DNA of 5,669 bases from Bradyrhizobium sp. (GTDB taxonomy: Bacteria > Pseudomonadota > Alphaproteobacteria > Rhizobiales > Xanthobacteraceae): assembly GCA_013695565.1 (NCBI GenBank), contig JACDAG010000163.1, positions 1 through 5,669 on the forward strand, written 5' to 3'. Each line of letters opens with the position of its first letter. Position 1 is the first letter of the stretch. A model generated the notes under the pieces. It searched no databases and was not told the origin of the DNA. It worked only from the letters and a program-made list of their open reading frames with translations. Of this stretch, positions 4,815-5,669 are shown one piece after another. A program made the position numbers and the translations under genes.

Positions 4815-5669
4815 TTACTGATAGATCGGGAAGCGGTCGGTGAGTGCTTTCACGCGTTCCCTGACCGCGGCTTCCACCAGCGGCGCCTTGCCGTCGGGCG
4901 ATTGCGCCAGGGCGTTGAGCACTTCGGCAATCATGCCGGCGACCTGCTGGAATTCGGCAACGCCAAAGCCGCGCGTGGTCGCCGCCGGCGTACCGAGGCG
5001 CAGCCCCGAGGTGACGAACGGGGTTTCGGGATCGAACGGAATGCCGTTCTTGTTGCAGGTGATCGCGGCGCGAACCAGCGCCTTCTCCGACACGTTGCCC
5101 TTCAGGCCCTTCGGCCGCAGATCGACCAGCATCAGATGGTTGTCGGTACCGCCGGAGACGATGTCGAGGCCTTGCGCGCGCAGCGCCTCGGCCAGTGCCT
5201 TGGCGTTCTCGACGACGTTCTTCGCATAGATCTTGAAGTCCGGACGCAGCGCCTCGGCGAAGGCCACGGCCTTGGCGGCGATGATGTGCATCAAGGGACC
5301 GCCCTGCAGGCCCGGGAAGATCGCCGAGTTGAATTTCTTGGTCAGCGTCTCGTCGTTCCACAGCATCAACCCGCCGCGCGGGCCTCGCAGCGACTTGTGC
5401 GTGGTCGTTGTCGTGACATGGGCGTGCGGCACCGGCGACGCATGAACGCCGCCGGCGACGAGGCCGGCGAAATGCGCCATGTCCACCAGCAAGTAAGCGC
5501 CGACGCTGTCGGCGATCTCACGAAAGCGCTTGAAGTCCCAGGCCCGCGAATAGGCCGAGCCGCCGGCGATGATCAGCTTCGGCTTCACTTCTTCGGCCTG
5601 CTTCGCCACGGCGTCCATGTCGATCAGATGATCCTCGCGCCGCACCGTGTAATGCGATGCCTTGAACCA
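4815..5669 (-). CDS. glyA: Serine hydroxymethyltransferase, N-terminus outside window
   Basis: PLP enzyme converting serine and tetrahydrofolate to glycine and methylene-tetrahydrofolate, the main source of one-carbon units for thymidylate and purines. The frame is open from the right edge, reading WFKASHYTVRREDHLIDMD, and ends with TAA at 4815, giving 284 residues. Full-length enzymes have about 420-435, so roughly 150 N-terminal residues are missing. A GTG at 5645 gives an in-frame valine, not a start; homologous sequence continues upstream of it. Visible motifs include LIIAGGSAYSR, LVDMAHFAGLVAGG (Asp contacting the PLP ring nitrogen, and a His beyond it), HVTTTTTHKSLRGPRGG with the PLP-binding Lys, FPGLQGGP, and DIVSGGTDNHLMLVDLR near the folate and substrate site. 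It ends in ALTDRFPIYQ. nrdR follows at 26 nt, linking one-carbon supply for dTMP with control of dNTP synthesis. Confidence 0.98.
   Translation of the reverse strand, partial: WFKASHYTVRREDHLIDMDAVAKQAEEVKPKLIIAGGSAYSRAWDFKRFREIADSVGAYLLVDMAHFAGLVAGGVHASPVPHAHVTTTTTHKSLRGPRGGLMLWNDETLTKKFNSAIFPGLQGGPLMHIIAAKAVAFAEALRPDFKIYAKNVVENAKALAEALRAQGLDIVSGGTDNHLMLVDLRPKGLKGNVSEKALVRAAITCNKNGIPFDPETPFVTSGLRLGTPAATTRGFGVAEFQQVAGMIAEVLNALAQSPDGKAPLVEAAVRERVKALTDRFPIYQ

Noticed and set aside
4801..5361. Second minus-strand frame of 186 codons inside glyA
   Set aside because: It overlaps glyA in another frame and is very rich in Arg and Gly with no motif; the glyA frame has full family similarity.
5643..5645. 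GTG as a glyA start codon
   Set aside because: The frame continues upstream to the window edge with conserved serine hydroxymethyltransferase sequence (WFKASHYT), so this is an internal valine.

Overview
The window is a GC-rich, tightly packed chromosomal segment in which every recognisable gene lies on the minus strand. Gene order and protein sequences fit an alphaproteobacterium of the Rhizobiales, most likely Bradyrhizobium or a close relative in the Nitrobacteraceae. Supporting signs are the glyA-nrdR-ribD-ribE ... ribH-nusB-thiL order, the CspA sequence, and an intergenic palindromic element of the kind dispersed through these genomes. The genus is an inference; no search could be run.

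Layout, in transcription order (right to left). The 3' two thirds of glyA (serine hydroxymethyltransferase; its N-terminus lies outside the window) is followed 26 nt later by nrdR (zinc-finger/ATP-cone repressor of ribonucleotide reductase genes). nrdR overlaps ribD (bifunctional deaminase/reductase) by ATGA. ribD abuts ribE (riboflavin synthase) as TGA-ATG with no gap. A 162-bp gap follows, about half of it filled by a structured palindromic repeat and the rest by a good candidate promoter. Then come ribH (lumazine synthase), nusB (antitermination factor) and thiL (thiamine-phosphate kinase), again overlapping by 1 and 8 nt. A candidate intrinsic terminator begins right after the thiL stop codon. 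Last is a separate cold-shock protein gene with a leader of up to about 130 nt; it is cut by the left edge just before its stop.

The genes form two coupled transcription units. One links one-carbon metabolism, deoxynucleotide control and the riboflavin steps RibD and RibE. The other holds the lumazine synthase step, a transcription factor and the last step of thiamine diphosphate synthesis. GTP cyclohydrolase II and DHBP synthase (ribA/ribB/ribBA), needed to complete the riboflavin pathway, are not in this window.

I found no new biological system; this is conserved housekeeping DNA. The most interesting parts are the two-fold palindromic repeat that reaches the ribE stop codon, the promoter that restarts transcription before ribH, and the cspA leader with its small hairpin and nine-codon upstream ORF.
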